From: Kryptolebias marmoratus
Lineage: Eukaryota > Chordata > Actinopteri > Cyprinodontiformes > Rivulidae
Direction: 5' to 3'
DNA length: 64,000 bases
Assembly: GCF_001649575.2 (NCBI RefSeq)
Contig: NC_051433.1
Span: 12,630,301 to 12,694,300, forward strand
The notes under the pieces are model-generated. The model saw nothing but the letters and a program-made list of their open reading frames with translations. It was not told the origin of the DNA and made no database searches. The position numbers and the translations under genes were made by a program. Shown here one piece after another: positions 10,001-21,660 of the stretch. The stretch's first letter is position 1. Every line of letters starts with the position of its first letter.

Positions 10001-12499
10001 GTATTTAGAGAAAAACAATAGATACGCCACACGTCTTTGGGCCAGTCTCTCACTGGGCTGAGACTATGCAGACTCGTTGGCAAACGGCATTCGTGAGGGA
10101 GTCTCCAAAATTTCTCGTGTGAGTCGCAGAAGCTCGTGGTTTCTCTCAAAATAGTCATGGAGACAGGGCAGGCATCTTATACTCATCTCAGTGTAGATTT
10201 TGTAGTTCTAGAGGTGTAATTTGACACCTGCGTGGGAGCTCTTATGATGGTAAATGTCTGAGGCTACAACCTCGAACGTCCACGTCTAACCACGCCAGTG
10301 TTAAAAAATATTTGCTATGAAACTGGTCAAATCTGCCGATCTTCATTTCACAAGTAGATTAAATCATAAATCGTATACATGGGGGCGGCTGCCGAGGTGT
10401 GTGCAAAAGGGGCTCAAAGTGGGCGGAGGTGTGTAACAAAATACTTTGCATGGCTTGAATCTTAAATCTTGAATCGCCTTGTTGCTGAAAAGTGCTAAAT
10501 AAATAAATTTCGCTTCACTTCACGTCACTAAAATTAGGTTCGCAAGCACAGAAAAACAGGCTGTGCGTTTCAAAAGCCGGTTGCATGGTTGCAAACACTC
10601 GAGAGAACGGAGGATGCGACAGAAAATATGCCTTTTTCTTGCAAATGTGAGTTGCTAACTTCAACAATTGCAGCCCAGTGAGATACTACCTTTAGATTTG
10701 ACTCTGTCACTATCTTTCATCTGGGTAGTGGCTTAATTGTCAAAAGGAGCGTTGATTTGTATTTACTCCGAGAAGGTTGGCTTTTTAGAGCTCTAAAGAT
10801 TTGCAAATTCCTAAACTAAGAATGTATGGGCTCCGATAATGCATGAGTAAATGATTCCTGTTACTTGTGATCATCCACTGATTCACTGAAGTAAATTTAT
10901 TTACCCGTTTAGTATCTCAACAAGCTCCATGTACTGAATGTTGGTTGAAGACAGATTTCAGCTCGCTGATCTCTCTTGCCGTGTTTGTACGTTACGTTTG
11001 CAGCTCCAGCCTTTCCTGTCCAGTCGTTTCCCAACGGATATCCCGGTTATCCAATCCGAGGTGATTCTTCCCAGCCTTCTCTTTCTGACGATCACGGGCA
11101 CAGCCTCATGGCTTTGGAAGACCAGGTAAGACCCCCTTTTGTTTGTGGACTTTCTCTGTGAAGGTCCGCGGGCTGAACCGGTCTCTGTTTCTCCGAACAG
11201 ACTCACACCTACGTGAACACTGTGAGTATGGAGGGGGACCTTTCCATGCGTCACTGTGTGCACTCTCTGCCCGAGGTGCGGCCCAGCGCTTTGCCCGAGA
11301 CAACACGGGGGGCCATGCCCGTCGGGGGCCAAGGGAATCCACAATCCAACCTGCGATGCTTTCCGCTTGAGGAGCGCAAAGACCCTCAGGTGTTCCTGCA
11401 GCCGTCCTCGCAGGAAGTGAAATTCATGCTGGGCCCCACTCCGGCACAACGCCACCTGCTGGAGCGGGAGAGGCACGGGCACAATCCTCACTCCCTTCAG
11501 CCAGCAGAGGGTGCAACAGGCTCAGAGACGGAGGGAGACGAGCCCTCCATGCACCTGTGCAACTCTCACTCCTACCACCATTTCCACCACCACCTGCACC
11601 GGCACCCGAGCCACGAGCAGTCGGACAGCTGCCAGAGCGGCGAGCTCACCTACGAGAACATCAACGGCCTGCGGAGCGTCCGCAAGCAGCGCCTGAGCCC
11701 CAGCAGCGTGTCGCAGTCCGTGGGTTCGAGCAGCAGCAGCAGCACGGGCGACAGTCACCCCCACTCTCTCATGCACTCACTCTCCCACGGCCCGTCATCT
11801 CTCCCCCCGCAGGGCTACGCTTGCGACCGGGGCATGGGCGGAGGCCACCGTCGGACAGCTCTTCTGAACTACGAGAACCTGCCGTCTCTGCCGCCGGTGT
11901 GGGAGTACAGCGCCTTACAGCGAGATGATGAGCAGGAGGAGGATGACGAAGACCAGGACGAGGACGAATACGAAGAGGAAGAGGATGACTTCGATGAGTA
12001 CGAGTTCTCAGAAGGCCCAGGGACGCCCAATGGGTACCACCAGGACAGTCGGGGCATCCACAGAGACGCCCTTCAGAACTATGTGAACACGGAGCAGGTC
12101 CAGCCTCCCCGGCTTCGACACGCCTGCCCCCCTCATCCACGGCCGTGTCGACCGGACAGTGGGGGGAGAATATTTAGCTTTGATTTCCGCAGACGATCGC
12201 GTTCAGGGGTCGGCGGCTGCGAGCACGGCCACATGCCTCCGTCGCGGCAGCTGAATTACATCCAGGTGGATCTGGAGGGGGAGCCTCCCTGCCAGGCCCT
12301 CAGCAGCGGGGGCACCCAGCCACAGCACCAGCGCCTACCACCCAAAAAATGTGGCCCGCCCGCACCCCGACGCAGCGAGTGCTACGCAGTCATCGACCTG
12401 AAGAAGACAGCTGCCATGTCCAACCTGCAGAAAGCGATGCCCAGGGATGATGGGACTTCCAGAAAGACTCGCCACAACAGCACAGACCTGCCTCTGTAA
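7029..12499 (+). CDS. frs3: fibroblast growth factor receptor substrate 3
   Basis: Membrane-anchored docking adaptor that links FGF and neurotrophin receptors to GRB2 and SHP2 in Ras/MAPK signalling. Coding exons are 7029-7094, 8086-8272, 8442-8603, 11004-11125 and 11201-12499; all phases agree and give 611 aa. It starts MGSCWSC, a myristoylation signal with palmitoylatable Cys4 and Cys7; as I recall it the family has Cys, not Trp, at position 5. The PTB domain spans about residues 20-115. All six tyrosine sites are present: YVNT (Y183), YENI (Y330), YENL (Y403), YVNT (Y473), NYIQV (Y532) and YAVID (Y574). PTB wording (RRYGYDSNLF, FKCSRAEEIF) and the DLPL C-terminus favour FRS3 over FRS2. It is about 110 aa longer than the mammalian protein because of a His-rich stretch near residue 305 and an acidic stretch near 420-450. 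Confidence 0.92.
7600..7860 (+). repeat. dispersed repeat, same family as 57270-57480
   Basis: The 22-nt core CCAGGCTTTCTGAAGGTCTT plus two bases recurs in the first large rere intron. Both copies continue with a similar TTTGGCT/TTCGGCT and a G+A-rich stretch. It is a transposon-like remnant in the frs3 intron between coding exons 1 and 2. Ends are unclear. Confidence 0.45.
10430..10530 (+). repeat. SINE-like tail in frs3 intron
   Basis: The string GAAAAGTGCTAAATAAATAAA resembles the GCGCTATATAAATAAA tail that ends many tRNA-derived teleost SINEs. No A or B box is visible upstream, so this would be a truncated copy. Confidence 0.35.
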
Positions 12500-13729
12500 A
12501 CGGATCTCTAACTGAAGGGGGACGATGAAGACAAATGAAGGCTTTTCCTCATGTTAGCACACTGGACCCTTCACTGTCATCATCCATTCAACTGTCGGGC
12601 CGACTAAACTGGTACAGGTACCTCATTTGAAACTCATAATTTGTGCAAAGAAATTGAAATGAGAAACCTCTGAGGAGAATTGCCACTTTATTTTGTCTTT
12701 ATTGATCAGATATTTGGCGTTTAAACTCTCCCAACAGCATCAAGTCTCACATACATAGATGTCTATTTATATATATGTGACACTTTGTGCTCTATTATGA
12801 TCCAACAGAGACCATTGTTTTTAGTGACGTTGGTCATTGCCATACAGTAATTAGCAAATTTACTCACAATGCATTCACGTTTTTTTGTTTTATTTTGTTT
12901 TTTCTAAGTATTACAAACGTCAGAGATGCATTCCTCATAACAGAAGAGTAGCTGAAGGAAAGTTATTGGTTCCTCCCAGATAAAGGCCAGTTTTCATACC
13001 TCATCACAAGCACTTAAGTCTAATGTTGTGGCTTGTACATTTGTTACTGTATACCTAAAGAGCATTTTGCACACAATCCAATGGAATTGTATTGAATCAT
13101 ATTAAAGGGTTTGTTTTATCCAATCCGAGCTGAAAAGTAGGATGAAGTGAATCGAACAGACTGAGATATTTGGAGGCTTATACTTAACTGTGTTAGAGTA
13201 AAAAGAGTAGCACATGTGGATTCAATTTGCTTTAGAGCTGTTCCATCGACATGTATAAATTGAAACCGTAGCATATCATCAGCGTTCATACCTCCTGAAT
13301 AGCATCCCAGACTCGTGGGAAGGGCGAGCGTCCGTGTTTGTCACTTTTTGACCCGGCCCACTTTGCCACCTCTCCCCGCACCACTGGAGCCGCGGGGTGA
13401 GCGGGCTTTTCTTTCTCAAGAAAATCAAACACGGGGCCAAACGGACACTCTCGCTCAGAATTAATGAAAGTGGAAGCTAACCTCAAAAAGTGTCACTTAA
13501 TGGGATAGTTCAGATCCTACGAGGTGGGGTTCTATGGAATATATATATGTATATTTTTTTACATCATTAACAAATGGCAGCCGCTGCAGGAGCTAGCTGT
13601 AGCATTTCTGAGTGCAGCATTGGGCATTTCCATCAGAAATATTACAATATTTTTGCCAGAATAAACCAAGTTATGTAACCTGAAAATGGTCTAAAGGTGT
13701 ATAAAAAGCATTTGCATAAACTGCTGTGA

Positions 13730-14196
13730 ATTCAAAAAAAGTTAAAAAACAAAAACAACTGGACTTCTATTCTGTAGCTGAAGACGTTTTGCTTCTCATC
13801 CGAGGAGCTTTCTCAATTCAGAAATAGAGAGTGTGGAGTTGAGCTTTTAAAGCTGAGATGTGATGTAAGCTGAATTGCTTGCAAATTGTTCTCACTCTCC
13901 TAACAATGGAGGCTCGTTNNNNNNNNNNNNNNNNTCCTAACAATGGAGGCTCGTTAGAATCCTTGTTTGTCTGACTCACTGATGGGCCACTCTTGTCACA
14001 TGAGTGCAGGTGTTGATTGGAGTGAAACTGACTGGGGATCAGGCCTAACGCTCCATTATATGTTTTTGAAAGCTGAAATCTGAGATCCTCGGATGAGAAG
14101 CGAAACGTCTTCAGCTACAGAATAGAAGTCCAGTTGTTTTTGTTTTTTAACTTTTTTTGAATTTACCATGGCCTGGATGACTGAGAATGTACACCA
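13730..14196. mobile_element. non-autonomous element with inverted ends and 16-bp target duplication
   Basis: About 90 nt from 13730 (ATTCAAAAAAAGTTAAAAAA onward) are repeated in inverted orientation near 14077-14165, including the core CTGTAGCTGAAGACGTTT. The same 16 bases GCATAAACTGCTGTGA flank the element at 13714-13729 and 14197-14212. The inverted-repeat core is a sequence I recall as common in percomorph genomes. A target duplication this long is more like retrotransposition than a cut-and-paste element, so the class is uncertain. A 16-N gap lies inside. Confidence 0.75.
13919..13934. other. assembly gap (16 N)
   Basis: Sixteen N bases are flanked on both sides by the same 21 nt, starting TCCTAACAATGGAGGCTCGT, at 13898-13918 and 13935-13955. 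The flanks look like unmerged overlapping contig ends or a collapsed tandem repeat. Confidence 0.95.
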
Positions 14197-15778
14197 GCAT
14201 AAACTGCTGTGATAATTTTGAGATTGGAGTTGTTTTAAAACACAATCCAGCCAAGATTAAACTCAATTTCTCCAAAATAAAGTTGCTAAAAAAAAAGTTA
14301 CCTCCATAACCTTATCCCTAAACTCCACCTCAAAAGAGCCGAACTATCACTTTAAGAGGCAACATCACGGCAAACGCGCTGATTTTCTAATACTGTTGGT
14401 GGCGAGGTGTTGAAGTGTTGTTTTAAGATAATCAAGCATGTCATTGCGTCATGCCGTCATCTTTTTTTGTTTTTTCCTATCACCTCACTAAAATATTTAT
14501 TTATTTATGTATTTATTTCTTCATTCTTTTCTAAAACAAACAAAAAGAAAGATGTTTATTTTTCCTCCGTCTCTCTGATGACCAGCGCTTTGTAGTCCAG
14601 TTGATAATATGGAGACCAAAGTTTCACCTCAAATTATCGCTGAACGCTGGTGTTTTACTGTTATTACTGTGCTTAATTAATTATATATATATTTTTGAAG
14701 AAAAAAAGAAAAAAAAGGATCGTATTTATATTTTAAGTGCCAAAATCTAATTGCTAACTGTAGGATGAATCAAATGTGCCATAGGGTTTTTTTTTTGTTT
14801 GTTTGTTTGTTTTTTGGAAAACGTCAGACGGCACAAAAAGCAGGGGGGGAGGGAGAGTTAAAAGAAGAAAAAAAAAATCCAGCTTTATACGAAAAAGAAA
14901 AAAAAAACTAACTAAAATAATAAAAACTGCACATTCCACCTCATCTACATTTATAGCCATTTTGAAGGGAAATGTAAAAACGATAATCTTTCCATCTGAT
15001 AATCACTGTCACGGTGGTTTTTTTGCTGCTACTTGTACAGACTAACAGTAGCCCATGGAAGCTACAGGTACTCGTCAAAATGAAAAATAATGTGATGTCA
15101 GACTTTTTACCATGTTGTTAATAAGAAAATCGTGTTGCTGTCATCTGGGTTTTTTTTTGGTTTCTGAGCAGCAGAAATGTCATGTACCATTCCAGATAGT
15201 GTTTCACTCCCATCACATTGTTTTTTTCTTTAAGTTTTCTTTCACTGAACTGGCTGGCTGGTAGGAGCCCGAATGGACGCAGATCCACGGATGACATCAT
15301 CGTTTTAGGGAACGTTCACGTTTGTCGTTTGTAGCTGACTGGGAAAGGCCGGATGGTTTAGATTTCCTCACGCTCAGTTGGTAATTTCTCGACTTCAGAC
15401 GAAGGTTAAGGTCTTTTTTGGGGCTTTTGGTTTCTTTTAAGTATCAAAACAATTTAATTGAAACCTGAGTTTAGACTCATTTCATTACCTCTAAAACTGC
15501 ACACGCAACTTTCCTTTAAGCTGAGCTGTGAAGCTATTTAAATCTTTTTTTTTTTTTTTTATGAGAAGCTCTTTAAAATATTCCCCGAACCCAAATTTAT
15601 GCGCTTCGTTTCCTGTTTCACGTGTCGATATTAAGAAAAATCTATAGAATTAAAGGCCTGGCGCTCCTTGAACGATTGCATATCGCCCACCGTCTTTCAT
15701 GTCAGTTTTTAAATGAAGCTCATCTTATCTTAAAAAAAAAAAAAGAGTTAACCCTTTTTGGTCAAATTTTGAAAATAA

Positions 15779-15960
15779 AGCTATGAGCGATCGCATGCAT
15801 TATAGCGAGATTAGCGCTTGGAGCACGCTTTGGGGCTCACTCTCAGCTACTACCACACCAAATTTCCACTCAATGTCTGTAAAGTTGACTGAGTTATAGC
15901 TATTTTTATGTTGGCTATAATCAATTGGCTGTGGCGGCCAGAAGGGGTAGAGCTAAAATA
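15779..15960 (+). repeat. dispersed repeat, CAGCTACTACCAC family
   Basis: Contains CTCAGCTACTACCACACCAA, then CTGTAAAGTTGACTGAGTTA and a GGCGGCCAG segment. Diverged copies occur at 21420-21660, 25620-25860 and 55080-55560. It is non-coding and probably the remnant of a teleost interspersed element. Confidence 0.6.
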
Positions 15961-18594
15961 AAACCACAAACTGTTTGTCATTCAGATGTGTCCGTCATGT
16001 AGAGAAATCTTTTCACCGTGCCTTGCATATTCAAGCTGGATAAGCATTTCCGTTGATAAGTATGAGGGCAAAAAATAGTCAGTGCCTGGGAAAAAGTCTG
16101 AAGACTGAAAGGGGATTTAGTTAACGGGGTTTCACTTTTTACTTGAAAAAACAGTGCCAATTTCAGATTTAAACCTGAACTGTGTTCAAAACATTTCGAT
16201 TAATTGAAAGAAAGTCTGACAATTCATTTATTTTTGCTGGGAGTTAAAAAAAAAGAAAGAAGATCATACCACTCTCTTGTCTGCGCAGTAAGACCTTATT
16301 TTTATGTAAAAAGATGATAAACTTTCTTTTTTTTCTAACGCACCACCTTCAGAACCTGAAAACGTTGAATCAAGTCCTTCCTTCTTTATGTTTTTGCAGC
16401 ATAAATGATCAAAAAAAACTCCCATTAGATTGACGTTTTTCCCTTAGACTCCACGTTTAAGGAGTCCTGTCGCTCATGTGCAGAGTGAAAGCAGCTTATT
16501 AGGTTTTTTTTCCAAATAATATAAAGTCTTGCCGACCTCCGTTGAAGACATGTCGGTTTCTGTAGCTGCTCGGTCTGTGTGTCCTGTTCACTTACTGGGA
16601 GGAGACGATAACACACCGAAACGAAGTTTCAGTTCCAGCTAAATGAAAGGAATGTTCCTGATCCTGATCAGTAAATCCACTGTCATCACATCCCTGCTGC
16701 ACATCAGCTAAAACCATTGAATTCAAGGTTTAACTAATGTTGGAAGAACCGATTCAGAGAACTGCTGTTAATACGGCTGTCAAAACAAGAATTTTAGTTT
16801 GGAATTGTGATCATCTACTGGTGGCTCCCGGGCCACATCTGGCCCGGAAGCTCATTTAATTTGGCCCATGAAACAGTAATTTATTAGTAAATACACACAG
16901 TCCTCTGCGGGAATCGGTGAAAAAGAAAAAGGCGGCAGTGCCTTAGCCGGAGCAGACAGATCAGACCCGACTCAGCCTCAAAGGGACCTTCCAGTTCTTG
17001 TGAATACAGTTTTTTAAATTAAAATACATTTTTTTAATGGCGTCTCAGTCTTGGCGTTTTTGTGGCCACAACGCAGCATTTAAAAAACAAAAATAGGTTC
17101 CAAAGTGAAACACACACAGGCCAGGTGTACTTACTGCAGCAGTTCAGGTCATTTGTCATGTGACTGGATGGATAAAACCCAGTTGTAGAAACGGAGGGGT
17201 GTTTACTACGACAAATAAAAAGATTGTTTTGGAAATGTGCTTCTGTGTGGACAAGATCGCAGACATCAGTGTTCCTGCTTTCACTGTGAGACACGGAAAC
17301 AATTTCAACATTGAATTTAGTCGTAACCCTCATTTATTATAAATCACTTTCACTAAATTAAGACCACGTTTAGCCCAAGTGGCTTGTAAGCAGTCTTATA
17401 CCGATGTAGATGTAGCTGCTAAAAGCTCAGTTGAACGTGAGAAACACAGCTCATTAACATTATAACTTTTACTGTTTTGTGAATTTATAAATAGTAGAAA
17501 AACAAAATTTTTTTTTTTTTTTTTTGCCAGCGTGCTGGAATTTGATCTTTGCGTTGAACCCGTGTGACGCTGTCGTTTCCTCCGCAGGGAAACAATTAGT
17601 GGACCCGGTTTGTTTAAAGGGCATTTTTAAAATGTCCGGCCCGTGGACCCACGTGTCCCCCGCCGTCTCTCGTCTTTGTGAATTGAAATCCAGCGGGAAC
17701 TGGGTTCATTTGCATGGAGGGAACACGACTTAAAACCTGTTCTGGAGCCTGCCAACAGGGAAGCTTGTTTATTTCTTTGAAATAATACGGTCTTAAAGAC
17801 TTGAGAGTGGTATTGTTGTTCTTTTCATTTTGACAAAAAAAAACCAAGCATATTTTGTAAAAGGGGAAGTTATTCCTAAAAAACACAACAGCAAAAAAAC
17901 CAAAACAAAACAGAATGAACAAGAATCTTTACTGTCCAAAGCCAAACTCACAAAGTTTATGACTCTTGAGCGGTTCTCTTTGTTGTCAGTTTATACGGTA
18001 ATAAAACTCAGTGACAATCTGATTTCTCATGTGTTATTTGTTCTCATGACGATAAGGAATGTAGAGGTAATTCTTTTTCAGAGATTTTGGGGGGTTCATG
18101 TGCGCTGTTTTGCAGTTTGTGTCTAATCGGTGTTTCAGATGGAACTAGGAAATAAACGCGTGCAGAACGTCAGATTGTAGGAACACAGTGAGAGCAGAAA
18201 GACGAGGCCAGCCGTTAGTGCTCCACGCCACCACCATCGTCATCGTCAGCATCTAGAATGGTTTTTTAATCATCATTTCAGTGTTTTTGTCCATCGTTCC
18301 TGGAAAGAATTATCTGCCACCAAACATATTCATATTGTAAAACCTCAACTTTCTGTCCTTGCTGTGAGATAAACCTTGTCACATACTGAAAGTATCGGAA
18401 AACTGTAATATCTCATGTTATTACTGTGTATTTTCCTTTTTATCTTTGTTTTGTTTTGTTTTATTTTCTGGTACAGGCTGTAATTGCCACCAGAAGGTGA
18501 TGTACATGTACGGGTCTGAGCTGTACATTTCTTTTTCTTTGTTTTTTTTTTTCTTTTTTTGTGACAGATTTTTGTGTATTTATGTGCAGTTGGG

Positions 18595-18600
18595 AATAAA
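18595..18600 (+). terminator. frs3: candidate frs3 polyadenylation signal
   Basis: AATAAA followed about 10-20 nt later by a GT-containing stretch (TTTGTGACTATTAT). It is the last good signal before the next gene's promoter. Confidence 0.45.
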
Positions 18601-18620
18601 ACTTTGTGACTATTATATGA

Positions 18621-20234
18621 ATTAATGAATCGAATGAGTGCCAAATATGCCTGAGCATGATAAAATCTGTTACCTAAGAGGAACTGCAGGTAACCCTGAC
18701 TCGCTGAGAGAGACTCGAGTGACTTGCTGCTGATGTAAAACACTGAATCCACGGCTGAAGGTTTAACCATGCTCAATATTTTTGCTGAAAGCAGGAGAAC
18801 TTTTAACTTTTTTGTCTTGTTTTGAGGGGGGAAGAAAAAAAAAGAGTTTCGAGTTTCTTCAAGATATTTGTTGTATGTTTCTGTGTCCATCCATGGCTTC
18901 TAAATGCAGTCAGTGATGATCTTATCATACGCCGTTAGAGAAAAGGGAGGGAAAAAAACTGGTTTACTTTATTTTTTGGACTCAGAAGGCTGGGAAAAAA
19001 AACAAACAACTTATTTGGGTCATTTTTTTCTTCTTGAATCATTCCACACAAAGATTTGTTGTGTGCTTATCTGAACTCTGCTTCATCTTTAAAAAAAAAA
19101 AAGAAAAAAAAATCAAAACAAAACACAAAAACAAAGTGAGCCTGACATTTGATGACTTTTACCCTGGATTTGATCAATTATAGACTGTGGATTTGTTCAA
19201 TACATGTAAATGTAATTCTAATATTAAAATGAAGCTATGAAAATATCCTACTGTGGACCAAACAGTGTCTTTTTTTTTTTTTTTTTGATAAAACAATATC
19301 TTACCTGCTGTAGATATGACCTCAGTTTGGAGACATCGAGCTAACGGCTAGTCTGAGCAAAACCGGGACCGAAGTGGATTACTGCCGACTGAAAACGACT
19401 CATAGAGGTTTATCAGAATGTTATTCTATAAATCATTACATCAGCACCAGTTTTATATAACATGATTATTCCATTAGAAATATGACTTTCCTGCAAGAAA
19501 AGCCCAAGGTTACACAGTAAGTGCTCCAGTTTTCTGCTGCCAATGCTGTTTTCACTTCCAAATAACCAGAAACGTTTATTGGTAGATGGGAAATGGACAA
19601 ATATTTCCAGTAATAAAGTATTAGTTGGTTTTGAGCATATTTTATTAAATTTTATTTTAGATTTAACATACAGAGAGCATGATTCCTGTTAGCTCCACAG
19701 ATTTTTTTCCTTTGAAAGTGTAAACCGCTCGAACAAGTTCTGTCTCGTTTCGTTTTATGATTACAGACAGGAGGAGCCTCGCTGCTAAAGAAGAGCTTTG
19801 ATTGTTATTTATTGTTTTTAATGTTGAGTCTGGACGGTTTTAACTCGCCCAGCTTCATTTTGTTGTGACAGAGCTCGGGTGCATCACGCTTGTCCAGAAG
19901 CCCGAAGCTGAAGTTCGCCACTTTAAGAAGCTGAAATCTCGTGAATTTCCAGCTTTCCAGTCAGAGTTTTCTCACTTTTGACTAATCAGCGCGCAGACCT
20001 AACTAAAGCCCACCTCAGACCCCTTATAAACAATAAAACAGACAAACAGAATTTTATTGACATCGTCTCGGTTTGTGGCAGTAAAAGGAGGGGTGAGAAT
20101 CAATAAAGAGTGATCAATTGCAGCTATATGTCAATGCTGTTTTTTATTAACTCCTTTGTGTTCGGCTAAATGATCTACTCCCACCCCACCCTGCCTTCCA
20201 ACTGTGTGGAAAGTTTCCAAAATATGCATCAGAG
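18621..20234. other. intergenic region, frs3 to SLC6 pseudogene
   Basis: AT-rich, with poly-A and poly-T runs near 19090 and 19270. I see no exon, RNA gene or recognisable element in it. Confidence 0.4.
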
Positions 20235-20241
20235 TATAAAG
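20235..20241 (+). promoter_or_regulatory. TATA-like box of the SLC6 pseudogene
   Basis: TATAAAG lies about 215 nt upstream of the ATG at 20453, in a short GC-richer context. It suggests the promoter of the damaged gene is still recognisable. Confidence 0.4.
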
Positions 20242-21419
20242 GAGGAGCAACCTGTTGTGTGCTCCAGATTCATCCTGCTCAGTGTTTGGTCCGTGCAGGA
20301 CGTTTCTCAGTTGTGCAACTTTTAATAAAATCCCTCAAAGATAGAACTCTCTGTTGTCCTCTTGTTAAAGAACGTTCCACAACGCAGGGCTGGAACGTGT
20401 TCCCAGCTCCTGGCATCAGAGCATCAAAGTTCCTTCCCACAGTTTTGTCACCATGGGAAAGAACAGCACAAATGGAGAAGGGGCCAAACCAGTTCCTGAG
20501 CAGGTAGGAGCTTGTTTTAAAAGCCACTGACTCCTACCTTTTTTTTTTTTAACACTTTGGTTTGCTGACATCGCTCTGCTTTGTGTGAAGATCCTGCACG
20601 GCTATAAGGAACCCTCATCAGTTTGTTGAAAAGGGGAAGGAGTGGGGGGCTCTGTGATGGAGGGGTAAGTGTTGACCATGCTGTTGTTGTCGTCAAAGAA
20701 ATTACATATCCTTGATGTGAACACTTGCCAGAAAAATCGCTCTATAAATCTGAGGGACATATGGGGCCTTTTTTAAAGGGAAAAATAACTATCTGTGATT
20801 GTTGCAAAGGGGGCTTCCCAAAGGAACCGGCGTGGAGGCGTTCAGTCAGGAGGGCAGCTCTCCGGAGAAGACTGAGCTGCAGGACCGAGGCCAGTGGGCC
20901 AACAAGATGGAGTTCCTGCTGGCCGTGGCGGGAACCCTGGTTGGACTGGGAAACCTCTGGAGGTTCCCTTATTTGTGCTACAAAAATGGAGGAGGTGAGC
21001 AGAACTACAGCACAACAGCGTCATTTTGATATCAGTTGTCCCGAATCAAAATATATATTTATTTTAAAAAAAGTATGTCATTAAGAAAATGACAAGATAA
21101 ACTGACAATAAGAAGGTTGAAATCTTTTTAATAAAGCCAGTGTTTAACCAAATTACAAGTCAAATTTACTACATTTTTCATTGTATTGGTGTTTCTTTTT
21201 CTTCTTTCCCATTTCTGTCTGGGTCAGCTTGAAATGATCTGACTCGATCTTTTTTTTAATTTTACTTTAACATAAAAGCATTTTGGTCAGCCAAGTTCCT
21301 CCTGCAAGGACCCTGGTTAAATAAAAGGCCCATGAATGCCTGAGTTTGAAACTAAGATTGTCTTACGTTGAGAAATTACCTTTTGTTAAACCTTGAAAAT
21401 AACATTATGTGCAACCTGA

Positions 21420-21660
21420 TGCAATGTCTCGTGGGATCTCAGAGTATGTGTCAGGGATGCCTTTCAGCAACGACCACGCCAGATTTCAGCTCCATATCTG
21501 TAAAACTGACTGAGTCACAGCCATCTCTGTGGAACTGATCTTGAATTGAGGATGACTCCAAAAGTTAATCGGTTGTAGACGTACGACACATCCTGTGATT
21601 GCTTTCTGCAAGTTTTATTAAAATGGGTCGAGTAATTGGCGTAGAGCACAAGACTTTATT
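21420..21660 (+). repeat. dispersed repeat, CAGCTACTACCAC family copy
   Basis: Diverged copy in a pseudogene intron, recognised by CTGTAAAACTGACTGAGTCA followed by a spacer and a TTTTATTAAAATGGGTCGAG end, which matches the 25620 copy. Confidence 0.5.

Larger units (their letters stand above)
12500..18620 (+). other. frs3: frs3 long 3' UTR
   Basis: About 6.1 kb follows the frs3 stop with no credible coding exon. It has many poly-T and poly-A runs and two dispersed repeats. AATAAA signals occur at 15774-15779 and, in the better context GGGAATAAAACTTTGTGAC, at 18595-18600. The extent is inferred from the signal only; part of this could be intergenic. Confidence 0.45.

Noticed and set aside
13286..13486. 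- strand 66-codon frame followed by a GTATGA donor
   Set aside because: No partner exon and no known family; it lies in the frs3 3' UTR and is probably a repeat remnant.
20472..20503. Alternative start for the SLC6 pseudogene (MEKGPNQFLS) that joins an acceptor at 20810 in phase
   Set aside because: The frame from 20453 (MGKNSTNGEGAKPVPEQ) resembles the N-termini of GAT-2 and of the intact neighbour better. The exon 2 start remains uncertain.
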